A DNA stretch of 30,817 nucleotides. It comes from a virus. Both the position numbers and the translations under genes were made by a program. The notes beneath the pieces are model-generated. The model had not been told where the DNA came from, made no database searches, and saw nothing but the letters and a program-made list of their open reading frames with translations. The stretch's first letter is position 1, and each line of letters opens with the position of its first letter. Location of the stretch: positions 1 to 30,817 of the IMG/VR virus record IMGVR_UViG_3300031974_002416. One strand, written 5' to 3'. Below are positions 8,774-16,197 of the stretch, piece by piece.

Positions 8774-9664
8774 TTAATACATATAAGCGCCGGGCTCATC
8801 GAAAATGGCCACCCAATTGTCGGAATAAGTCCCCGTACACAAATTTTCAATACGGTTACAGATGTCATCAATACGAATTTTCATCTGGTCCATATTGGCG
8901 TTGTACGGAGAAATTACATATGAATCCCACGGCTCCAGCCATTTTCCGCCGGGCAGCCTCGAGGGTTGCCACCAGATGTCGAACGTGCCGTAATTAATCC
9001 CGTAGAAGATGTTCATGTGGCGGGTGTCCTTCAAAGCAAGCCTGCTTACCACCCCGTCTTGACCCATGAAAAAATAGTTACCCGGCACAAAGGCGACGGG
9101 CTTGTCAAGCTTCAGCGTCACATCATCAACCACTTGTACCACTCGGTATTCAGGGAGCGGCAATCCGGGATTATTCCCCTCTCCATCATACCACCACTGG
9201 ACGTAGTCCGGAGCTCCTCCCTTTGCAGTAAACCTAGTTGGGTTTGTGGTGCTGGCATCAACCACCTGAAGAAGGTATGCAGAATCGTGGTTTCCATCCC
9301 GATACGCAACGAACGTAGGTTCTACTGGTGTGTAGTTGGCGGGGTCTGTGATGTCACCCCCATCAAAGTACAGATTGCAAAACCCGTTATCGTTCATCCC
9401 CCCGATAGCACCATCAAAGGTTACTGTAGTGGTTGTAACCTCAGTAACATATACGTGAGGTGTATACCAGTCCCTGTTGAAGACCAAGTCTCCTACCTGA
9501 AAGATTGTGGTGAAATCAGTTACCGTTGAACTCAAAACATTTGTTGCGGAGTCCCATGTGTCGCTGGCGTTTAAGAACTGATACTCTGCATCGGGCGCGT
9601 ATGGGTCTGGGTCTGCATTAAACCCGGCAGTTTGCTGCTTTACCCCAAAATACAAGTCTGTCAT
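8774..9664 (-). CDS. Hypothetical virion protein, beta-rich
   Basis: A protein of 296 residues, ATG at 9664. Residues about 1-200 are beta-rich and Thr/Asp-rich (TWDSATNVLSSTVTDF, VYVTEVTTTTVTFDGAIGG, YRVVQVVDDVTLKLDKPVAF). The C-terminal 80 residues are aromatic-rich, then helical (DNMDQ-like NANMDQMKIRIDDICNRIEN), ending DNWVAIFDEPGAYMY. No catalytic motif, signal peptide or membrane segment is visible. It is the last gene before a strong terminator and lies in a row of three structural-region genes separated by 3-6 bases. A neck, tail or head-decoration role is plausible from position only. Confidence 0.7.
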   Translation of the reverse strand: MTDLYFGVKQQTAGFNADPDPYAPDAEYQFLNASDTWDSATNVLSSTVTDFTTIFQVGDLVFNRDWYTPHVYVTEVTTTTVTFDGAIGGMNDNGFCNLYFDGGDITDPANYTPVEPTFVAYRDGNHDSAYLLQVVDASTTNPTRFTAKGGAPDYVQWWYDGEGNNPGLPLPEYRVVQVVDDVTLKLDKPVAFVPGNYFFMGQDGVVSRLALKDTRHMNIFYGINYGTFDIWWQPSRLPGGKWLEPWDSYVISPYNANMDQMKIRIDDICNRIENLCTGTYSDNWVAIFDEPGAYMY

Positions 9665-9667
9665 AGC

Positions 9668-10045
9668 TTAGTTGTTAATGCTGGTAAGGTCGTACGTATT
9701 AAACAAAACTGGCGGTGCAGTAGGAGGATAATAGATGGCGGAGTCGCTTTCAAAAGCATTTCGAATTTGCTCCGTCAACCATATAACAACATTGTTGTCG
9801 ACTTGAGAGGCCACCAAATCAAGCTTAACATACTGAGTGCTCGACGACTGTAAAGTATTTATTAGGTATCCCTCTCTGAAGTAAATCTTTATTTCTTCAT
9901 TGCTGTCGCCCTCATCGACGTACAGTACGTCAGTGATGTTTAACAGAAGACAAGGTGACGTTGCACTATCAGGGAATGGAACGTCGTTGTAATACAAATG
10001 ACCGCCCCAATAGTCAAGGCGTAAAAACTTCAATTCTGGATTCAT
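9668..10045 (-). CDS. Hypothetical protein in the neck/tail gene cluster
   Basis: A protein of 125 residues, ATG at 10045, three bases upstream of the next gene. The sequence is mixed alpha/beta with an aromatic-rich N-terminus (LRLDYWGGHLYYNDVPF), a central acidic loop (YVDEGDSNEEIKIYF) and a helical segment (VVIWLTEQIRNAFESDS). I do not recognise the family. The compact size, lack of membrane segments and position between capsid and tail genes would fit a head-completion or neck protein, but nothing in the sequence settles it. Confidence 0.65.
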   Translation of the reverse strand: MNPELKFLRLDYWGGHLYYNDVPFPDSATSPCLLLNITDVLYVDEGDSNEEIKIYFREGYLINTLQSSSTQYVKLDLVASQVDNNVVIWLTEQIRNAFESDSAIYYPPTAPPVLFNTYDLTSINN

Positions 10046-10051
10046 ATCGTT

Positions 10052-10405
10052 TTACTTGGGTGGGGCAACATTTTCGTCCCCAATCGTAACAGCCTCGATA
10101 GGATAGTCAAAAGGAATGGGTTCACCGTACATCGGAGCGCCGGGACTGTTGGCTGCCGTATACATCTTGTTCAACCAATTTATCGTTTCAAGCGCAGATG
10201 GGCGTGAGGGATACGCGTCAGGAATCTTAATATAGGTTTGACCAAGTTGACCCCCGGTGTTTGTGGTGTTTCCACAAAAACCACCGATTAAATAATTGCT
10301 AACGTCGAAATAGGTGCCAACGCCGCCCATCCTTGCGGGGACGTATACGTTGTACGGTTCCCCACTCAAAGGAGAATCAACACGTATAGTCATAAAGTTC
10401 ATCAT
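10052..10405 (-). CDS. Hypothetical protein in the neck/tail gene cluster
   Basis: A protein of up to 117 residues. Three in-frame ATGs compete for the start, at 10405, 10402 and 10393; the last gives a protein beginning MTIRVDSPLSGEP, and no ribosome-binding sequence decides between them. The product has a Gly-rich middle (ARMGGVGTYFDVSNYL, GGFCGNTTNTGG), a short helix around ALETINWLNKMYTAAN and a Pro-rich end. I do not recognise it. It is 6 bases from the next gene and 13 from the previous one, so it belongs to the same transcription unit as its neighbours. Confidence 0.6.
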   Translation of the reverse strand: MMNFMTIRVDSPLSGEPYNVYVPARMGGVGTYFDVSNYLIGGFCGNTTNTGGQLGQTYIKIPDAYPSRPSALETINWLNKMYTAANSPGAPMYGEPIPFDYPIEAVTIGDENVAPPK

Positions 10406-10418
10406 GCGTGTGAAGATA

Positions 10419-11150
10419 CTATTCTGAAATTAAAGTATCGAGAGCACGGAGCGTGTCCAGACCCTCGTCACTGAGGAGGTACGAAGTGGCTAAAGCCACA
10501 GGGTCTTCACCGAAAGGAATGGTCAGAAGCTTGCGCTTGTTGGTAGGGCCGTTGAACCAAATCTCCGTCTTGTTGCGGCGGAAAGACAGAAGCTTATCGT
10601 CAAAGAACTTCTGAATCTTAGACTGCAACTTCAGGTCCGGGTCGTTGGCTATACGCATAAAGGTCTCAGGGTCGCGACGGACATAGACCATCATATCGCG
10701 GCGCAACTCAGACGTAGTAAGGCGAGAGGGGTCGATACCCAATAGGATGCGGGATACGTGCTCTAGGGCCTCGATGCTCATGTTCTTGCACTCCACCAAA
10801 GCGTCTAGCTCAAGGTTCATCTGCTCGACCTCAGCACCAGCATCGCGCTCATTATTGACTTCCTCGTACTTGACACCGTTCATAGGGTGGTAGTGGAGGA
10901 ACTCTTGGAGTACAGGGTTTGATTTTGGTACATGCAAAAAACCATCTTCGAAAACGATGGGCTCTACAATTGCATTGCCGTCCTGCTCGTCCTCGAAAGG
11001 ACTCTTTTGGTTTCTGGCGTAACGAAGGGGCCGGTTCTCGCCTTTCTTTTCGTCCCAATACAGGAGGGGTTTGTTGGCGCTTCCGCGACCGGGAATCATA
11101 AATGCCAACGGGGCTTTGCCTCGCGTGAGGCGGTACACTTTATTTTCCAT
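10419..11150 (-). CDS. Conserved phage protein downstream of the capsid gene, helical
   Basis: A protein of 243 residues, ATG at 11150 preceded by an AT-rich leader with no Shine-Dalgarno sequence. The N-terminus has YRLTRGKAPLAFMIPGRGS and then NRPLRYARNQKSPFEDEQDG, a conserved stretch I remember from marine phage genomes without a function. The middle is acidic and helical (ERDAGAEVEQMNLELDALVE) and a basic segment follows (FFDDKLLSFRRNKTEIWFNG). It is the first gene after the major capsid protein, separated by a 62-base gap that holds a hairpin, so it is probably made at a different level from the capsid. Role unknown; structural or assembly-related by position. Confidence 0.75.
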   Translation of the reverse strand: MENKVYRLTRGKAPLAFMIPGRGSANKPLLYWDEKKGENRPLRYARNQKSPFEDEQDGNAIVEPIVFEDGFLHVPKSNPVLQEFLHYHPMNGVKYEEVNNERDAGAEVEQMNLELDALVECKNMSIEALEHVSRILLGIDPSRLTTSELRRDMMVYVRRDPETFMRIANDPDLKLQSKIQKFFDDKLLSFRRNKTEIWFNGPTNKRKLLTIPFGEDPVALATSYLLSDEGLDTLRALDTLISE

Positions 11151-11174
11151 GATAATTTATTTAAGGGTGGATAA

Positions 11175-11197
11175 GGGGGACACCCATTGTGCCCCCC
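11175..11197 (-). terminator. Imperfect GC hairpin after the major capsid gene
   Basis: The gap between the capsid stop and the next gene contains GGGGGACAC (plus strand, 11175-11183) facing GTGCCCCC (11189-11196), a stem with one bulged base and a 5-base loop. On the minus strand the stem is followed by TTATCC rather than a full U tract. It may act as an attenuator that lowers expression of downstream genes relative to capsid, or as an mRNA 3'-end stabiliser. No strong terminator signature, so this is a modest call. Confidence 0.45.
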
Positions 11198-11212
11198 ATA
11201 TCCGAGTCAGAA

Positions 11213-12682
11213 TCAGTCTTGGAACAAGAAGAAGTTGTTCGCTCCCATGGTGCAAACAGCACGCTCAGAGAGGAAGTGAACTTCCATTGCGTCAACCTCA
11301 TTGTTCATGGCGCCTCCAGCAGAACCCGTAATCCAAGTCTTGTACCGGCGGTCCTCAGTTTCTGAGGCGCGGTAGCGGACGTGGAGGAACGGACGCTTGG
11401 CGTTCTTTCCGAGAATCTGGTCATACACCGTAGTGCTGCCAGCGGGGACCATCATGCCGTTGATGCCGCCTGAAGCGAGACCACCGCGCATGGTTGGGTC
11501 GTTCAGGTACTTCCAGTCAGACTTGTAGAAGTCGTAACCACGGCGGAAGCCCGTGAAGCCAAGGTTGAGAGCCATCTGCTCGTCGTTGTCGAACAGACCG
11601 TAGCTCGTACCGCCGGCACCGTAGCTGTTCTGTGCAGCCAGCATGTCGTCGATAGCGAAGCTGAAGTCGCGGTTGACAAAGATGACGTTCTCCTCAATCG
11701 CACCCTGCTTATCCAAGCGAGAGATGATAGAGTCGAAGTCAGCCAGAGCGGTGGGGATACCACCGGACCAGACGTTACCACGGTTCTCCAGTACGTAGAA
11801 GATGCCTTCGGTACCCTTGTTGCCGATAGCACCACCGGTGTATCCAGCCTGCGTTACAGTGGCCGAAGCAGCAGCCGAGCCGGCCTCAGCGGGAACAGCC
11901 TCGAGCATAGAGGTCTCGAGGTAGTCGTCGAAGCGGAGACGGGTCTCGTGCTCGGACTTCAGGTACCACAGGTATCCGTTAGCACCGTTCTCGGTGGTCA
12001 CTTCAATCCATCCAATCTGAGCCATGTCAGAGCCGTTAACAGCGTAACGGTCCTTCAGGATGATAGGACTAGTCTCGAAGATTTGGTCCTCAGCCTCGAG
12101 GGAGCCAGACATGCCGGCGCCGCCCTTAGCAAACTCAGAACCGTAGATGAATACGGTAACGTCAGAACTACCGGCACCTGTACCTGCGGCAACAAGACCA
12201 CCGGCTTCGTAGAAGGCAACCTCAAACGTGTTTGCGGCGGTGTCTACGTTAATGACGATACCCTTGTTACTGCCAACGCCACTGTTCTGGTCAATCATAA
12301 CAGTTTGACCGATACGAATAGCGATGGTGTCGTAGCTACCGGTAGCGACCGAACCTGCTGGACCGTTGAGGGCGTCGTTGACTTGGAACGTAGCGTCGGC
12401 GGCGCCAAGAGCAGCGGCGGTACCTACCTCTGTATACTTGGTGTGGAGGCGTCCCTGCTCTGCCCACTTGATGAGGTCAGAGTTGGACGGCATCTCTGCA
12501 CCAACCATGCGAAGGAAGGATGAGACCGTACGGTTGCCATAACGCTCGAACTCCTTCTCGTAAGTATCAGGGAGATACTGATTGAGGAAGTCGAAATTGT
12601 TGATGTAGTTCGTTGCAAGGGGAACCTGCTCGGAACTGGGTTGGAGTTGATACCCCGGGGTTACTTGGACTGAACCAGCCAT
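11213..12682 (-). CDS. Major capsid protein
   Basis: A protein of 489 residues, ATG at 12682, six bases after the scaffold-like gene. The call rests on gene order (TerL, portal, acidic scaffold, this gene), size and composition. The N-terminus has a flexible extended arm (VTPGYQLQPSSEQVPLATNY) followed by a helical FERYGNRTVSSFLRMVGAEM. The middle carries Gly/Ala/Thr-rich beta segments (residues about 80-185) that could be an inserted surface domain. The C-terminal third has the mixed alpha/beta feel of HK97-type shells (ENVIFVNRDFSFAIDDMLAA, NLGFTGFRRGYDFYKSDW, MEVHFLSERAVCTMGANN). No protease gene was seen. The leader is purine-rich without a Shine-Dalgarno sequence. This is a likely client of the phage chaperonin, by analogy with T4 gp23, which needs GroEL with gp31. 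Confidence 0.88.
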   Translation of the reverse strand: MAGSVQVTPGYQLQPSSEQVPLATNYINNFDFLNQYLPDTYEKEFERYGNRTVSSFLRMVGAEMPSNSDLIKWAEQGRLHTKYTEVGTAAALGAADATFQVNDALNGPAGSVATGSYDTIAIRIGQTVMIDQNSGVGSNKGIVINVDTAANTFEVAFYEAGGLVAAGTGAGSSDVTVFIYGSEFAKGGAGMSGSLEAEDQIFETSPIILKDRYAVNGSDMAQIGWIEVTTENGANGYLWYLKSEHETRLRFDDYLETSMLEAVPAEAGSAAASATVTQAGYTGGAIGNKGTEGIFYVLENRGNVWSGGIPTALADFDSIISRLDKQGAIEENVIFVNRDFSFAIDDMLAAQNSYGAGGTSYGLFDNDEQMALNLGFTGFRRGYDFYKSDWKYLNDPTMRGGLASGGINGMMVPAGSTTVYDQILGKNAKRPFLHVRYRASETEDRRYKTWITGSAGGAMNNEVDAMEVHFLSERAVCTMGANNFFLFQD

Positions 12683-12688
12683 TTTTTC

Positions 12689-13750
12689 TTAGGATTTGTT
12701 TCTTGGACTACGAATTTTTAGGCCCCGACTCGAAGTAGGAGTCACGGCCCGAACTTTGAATTCCCCCTTAGAAACAGCCTGTGGAGTGGTACGCTCGGAC
12801 ATGTTGATGTTTTTCGTCTTACGCATAACGTCATCCACCGCAGCCGCTTTGCCTTGCTCGTAAAAGAACTCGGCAAATTTCTCGGGGTTCATCGCGACAG
12901 CCAAAGACTTATGGTATCCTGCGGCATCCTTGACCAAGCCCTGCTCGTCCAGATACTTGCTTAACCAAGCTTCGGGAGTTTGCTGCAACTTCTTCAATTC
13001 ACCACGGTCACCGGGAGAATACACGTAGGACTTGTCGTTGAGGTTGAACTCGAAACCCTTGAACTGTTCACTGAACACCTCGCTGGTCTTCTCATCAAAC
13101 CACTCCTTCCTGCGCTTCTGCTCCTCTTGGATAGTCTTCGCCTGTTCAACATATTGCTTGTAAGCTTGATACTCTTCGGAGTTCTCCAGAGAACCTGCGC
13201 CCCTTGACTCAAGAGGTGCTTGGTATTTCTCCTTCTGTTCCTCGAAAAACTTTCGAGCTTTAGCAACAGCTTTCTTCTTGGCTAATTTAGCCTTTTTGAT
13301 TTCGGCCTCGTCATCGAGGTCTTCATCAAACTTGTACTCCTCCATCATCATCTCCACGTCGTCCTCGTCAAAGGCTTCTTCGGTGATAAGGAGGTATTCT
13401 TTTAGCAGTGAATCTCCGTCAGCCTCCTCAAGGTTGCGGTTCACCTTCATAAAGTCTTCGAGACCACGACCGGTCTCCTGCTTGTATTTGTAATACGCAG
13501 CTACATCTTCAGGCAGCTCGGGTGCCGTCTCGCGAGCCTCATTCAGCTCGTCAAGAGAGTTAATCTCCCGACCGTAGCGCTCGCTCAAAAACGACCGCAC
13601 CTCATCCTCCGACAAGCCGGCTGGCTCTTCGGGCTCAGGTGTGGGCTCCTCGCCGCTGACTTCTGCCTCGTGCTTGTCAAGCAGCTCTTGTTCAACTTGC
13701 TGCGTAGACTTTGCTTCGACCTCCCCAATCTCTCTTACTTTGATTTCCAT
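12689..13750 (-). CDS. Capsid scaffolding protein
   Basis: A protein of 353 residues, ATG at 13750 with an A/T-rich leader and no Shine-Dalgarno sequence. It is highly charged and helical. The N-terminal half is strongly acidic (EEPTPEPEEPAGLSEDEV, EEAFDEDDVEMMMEEY), the middle is Lys/Glu-rich coiled coil (AKLAKKKAVAKARKFFEEQ, AKTIQEEQKRRKEWFDEK), and the last 30 residues are basic and Ser/Thr-rich (TPTSSRGLKIRSPRNKS). An acidic helical body with a basic C-terminal tail just upstream of the capsid gene is the usual plan of phage scaffolding proteins, whose basic tail contacts the shell. No serine-protease motif is visible, so a protease-scaffold fusion is unlikely. Confidence 0.82.
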   Translation of the reverse strand: MEIKVREIGEVEAKSTQQVEQELLDKHEAEVSGEEPTPEPEEPAGLSEDEVRSFLSERYGREINSLDELNEARETAPELPEDVAAYYKYKQETGRGLEDFMKVNRNLEEADGDSLLKEYLLITEEAFDEDDVEMMMEEYKFDEDLDDEAEIKKAKLAKKKAVAKARKFFEEQKEKYQAPLESRGAGSLENSEEYQAYKQYVEQAKTIQEEQKRRKEWFDEKTSEVFSEQFKGFEFNLNDKSYVYSPGDRGELKKLQQTPEAWLSKYLDEQGLVKDAAGYHKSLAVAMNPEKFAEFFYEQGKAAAVDDVMRKTKNINMSERTTPQAVSKGEFKVRAVTPTSSRGLKIRSPRNKS

Positions 13751-13761
13751 TTATTTATAAT

Positions 13762-16197
13762 TTATCGTGGACTAAATTCTGCCAAGTCGAAGCCGTCCAA
13801 GCTGTCTTCGTTCGACTCGAAATTCATGGGCGGCAAGTTATTCTTCCGCTGGTCAATCAACTTACTCTGCTCAGTATTTTGTTGACTAATGCGTTTTGAC
13901 TTAGCCTCCTCACGCTTGTCCTCACGCGCCTGTAGCTGCTGCTCCTGCATACCGTGCAACTGCAAGTTGTATTGGAACTCAAGGTCCATAAGCTGCGCCT
14001 TGGCTTGAGCTTCGGCTTGCATCTTCTCAATCTCGAAGGCAATCTCGGCCTGCTTGACCTGCATCTTACTTTGGGCCTCAGCTTGAATCTTCTGCATAGC
14101 CGTCTGCGCAGCCATCTGCTGTGACTGCATATTAGACTGCGCCTGCATCTGCTGCTGCTGGAGCTGGAACGTACGCTCCTCCTCCTGCTTTGCGGCACGC
14201 TTAATCTTCAAGAGTTGGTTGGCAAGCTTGATATTCTTAATCTCACGGATGTCAATAGCGTCCTCAAGGTCGATACCACCCTTACTCAAAGCCATTTGGA
14301 TATTGGCCTCAAGCTGTGCACGCTCCTCCTCGTCGGGGCTGACCTCGATGAAGATTCCGAAGTCGTACAGGTAGAGCTCGTTAATCTCCCGTAGGATACT
14401 GACGTTGTACTTGCCAATCTGGTTTACGAACTCGTCCTTGAAGTCGGCGTACTCCAAGATGTCGCTGACACGGTACGTAAGGGCCTCAGCCAGAGACCGG
14501 AACATATACAGGCTCCCGTCCAGAATATGGCGGGTAGCCGTATTGCTATTGGCCGCAGCCAGCTTCTGCAATCCGACAAGGCTATGCGGGTCGGGCGTAC
14601 TTCCGTCGCGGGCCTCGTTGAGTCCCGTTACGTCACGAATCATCTGCAAGTAGTGATTCATATTGCCAATGAGCATCTGCGTCTTAGCAGCACCGCTGTT
14701 GCTATTGAGCTCTTGGATAGGAACCTTGCCCTGATTGTACTCCCCGTCCTGAGTGTATGACCTTCCAATAACGCTACCCGTTTGGAAGTATAGCCGCAAG
14801 GCATCCTCAGGGTTGTATGCGTTGCCGCCACCAAGGTCGACCTCGTTGAGTCCATCCGCGTCGATATACACGCCGTCGGGAACGGTGCGCGAGATAACCT
14901 GCTGGAGCTTGAGGTGCGTAATCTGTATGAGGTCGGCGAAAGGAATCATACGCCGCGTAAGCGACTCGATGACACCCTTGTACATACGTGGAGCCGTAGC
15001 CACGTAGTTCGGCAGCGCGTGCTGGCTGGCAGACTTCGGGCGCACCATATTGTGGGCCACCTCCCACTTGAGCAGGATGTTGGTGCCCATCACCATAACG
15101 CCATCATACCATACGTCGATGGTCTTCTCGACCTTCTCGTAGTTGCCCTCCTCCATCATCTCCTCGGGAGGGTTGAACTGGTCGTCCTTTTCAATAACGC
15201 GGGCTCCGTCGCCTTCTAGCTTCTTCTTCTTGTAGACAATCTTCTTGGTCGTCTTGTAGTTGAAGTACATCAACGTAGCCGTATCGCGGTAGAAGATGTC
15301 GTTCTCGTAGAACTGAGCTACGTTGTAGTAGTCGTACCAGCTTTGGCTGTACTTGCTAATTTCTTCCAAGTCCTCGTTGGTGAGGCTCGGGTCAATCTTC
15401 ATAAGCTCCGTGATAGGGAGCGTCTTAATCTCCCCCCAGTAGAAACAGTCTTTGAAATATGGGTCCTCGGTATAGCTGTACACTATGTTGGCCGGGTCCA
15501 CATACGAAACTTGTACGCCCGAGCCGGGAAGGAACTCGTGCTTGGTAACACCAATTCCCAATACGGTGAGGTCGTAGTCGACGCGCTTACGCAGGTCGGT
15601 GTAGTGGTTTTCCTCAAGGATGGTGTTGATAGCTTCTTCCTCAGCAATCTCAATAGCCGGTTTGTAGTTGAGCTGCATATAGACCTGCAACTCCTCATCG
15701 GTGCCGGGAAGGTCTTCGGGGTTCATAGTGAACGGGTCGACGCCTGTCTTCTGCTGGATAATCTCCAACACAGGCTTGGCGACCATCTGCCCCTCAATCA
15801 TATCCTGATACTTGCTGCGCTTAGCTTGCGACAAAGCATCTTGAGCGTACGCCTTGACCTTGAAGACGCGCTCGGACATACCGTTGACTACGATGTCAAT
15901 AAACTTCGGTAGGATAGGTACAGGCGTCCAGTCCAGATTGAGGTACGAGAGGTCACCGTCGATAGCCAGCTCGTTCTTGTACTTGGCGATACTCTGCTCG
16001 CCACGAGCGTAGAGGCGCAAACGGTTGAAGTCACGCCACTGATTGTAGAAGCGACACTGGTTGCCATCCCTCTTGAACCACTCGTACTGAATGGCTTGAC
16101 CGACCATGAGGCCATACTCGTCACTAGCCTTCTCCGCGTCAGAAACAAACTGACTGGGGAAGCCCGCGCTAGAGATGTTGACTTTAACGTCTTTCAT
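13762..16197 (-). CDS. Portal protein
   Basis: A protein of 811 residues, ATG at 16197, overlapping the 3' end of terL by 14 bases. It forms the dodecameric gateway for DNA in the capsid vertex. Supporting features: position directly after TerL, size typical of podovirus portals, an N-terminal helical part with FYNQWRDFNRLRLYARGEQS, a wing/stem-like core with SYVDPANIVYSYTEDPYFKD, and a long Gln/Met/Ala-rich helical C-terminus (residues about 670-760, for example LQQQQMQAQSNMQSQQMAA), which matches the helical barrel seen in long portals. An AGGAG sits 8 bases before the ATG but lies inside the terL coding sequence, so it may be chance. Confidence 0.92.
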   Translation of the reverse strand: MKDVKVNISSAGFPSQFVSDAEKASDEYGLMVGQAIQYEWFKRDGNQCRFYNQWRDFNRLRLYARGEQSIAKYKNELAIDGDLSYLNLDWTPVPILPKFIDIVVNGMSERVFKVKAYAQDALSQAKRSKYQDMIEGQMVAKPVLEIIQQKTGVDPFTMNPEDLPGTDEELQVYMQLNYKPAIEIAEEEAINTILEENHYTDLRKRVDYDLTVLGIGVTKHEFLPGSGVQVSYVDPANIVYSYTEDPYFKDCFYWGEIKTLPITELMKIDPSLTNEDLEEISKYSQSWYDYYNVAQFYENDIFYRDTATLMYFNYKTTKKIVYKKKKLEGDGARVIEKDDQFNPPEEMMEEGNYEKVEKTIDVWYDGVMVMGTNILLKWEVAHNMVRPKSASQHALPNYVATAPRMYKGVIESLTRRMIPFADLIQITHLKLQQVISRTVPDGVYIDADGLNEVDLGGGNAYNPEDALRLYFQTGSVIGRSYTQDGEYNQGKVPIQELNSNSGAAKTQMLIGNMNHYLQMIRDVTGLNEARDGSTPDPHSLVGLQKLAAANSNTATRHILDGSLYMFRSLAEALTYRVSDILEYADFKDEFVNQIGKYNVSILREINELYLYDFGIFIEVSPDEEERAQLEANIQMALSKGGIDLEDAIDIREIKNIKLANQLLKIKRAAKQEEERTFQLQQQQMQAQSNMQSQQMAAQTAMQKIQAEAQSKMQVKQAEIAFEIEKMQAEAQAKAQLMDLEFQYNLQLHGMQEQQLQAREDKREEAKSKRISQQNTEQSKLIDQRKNNLPPMNFESNEDSLDGFDLAEFSPR

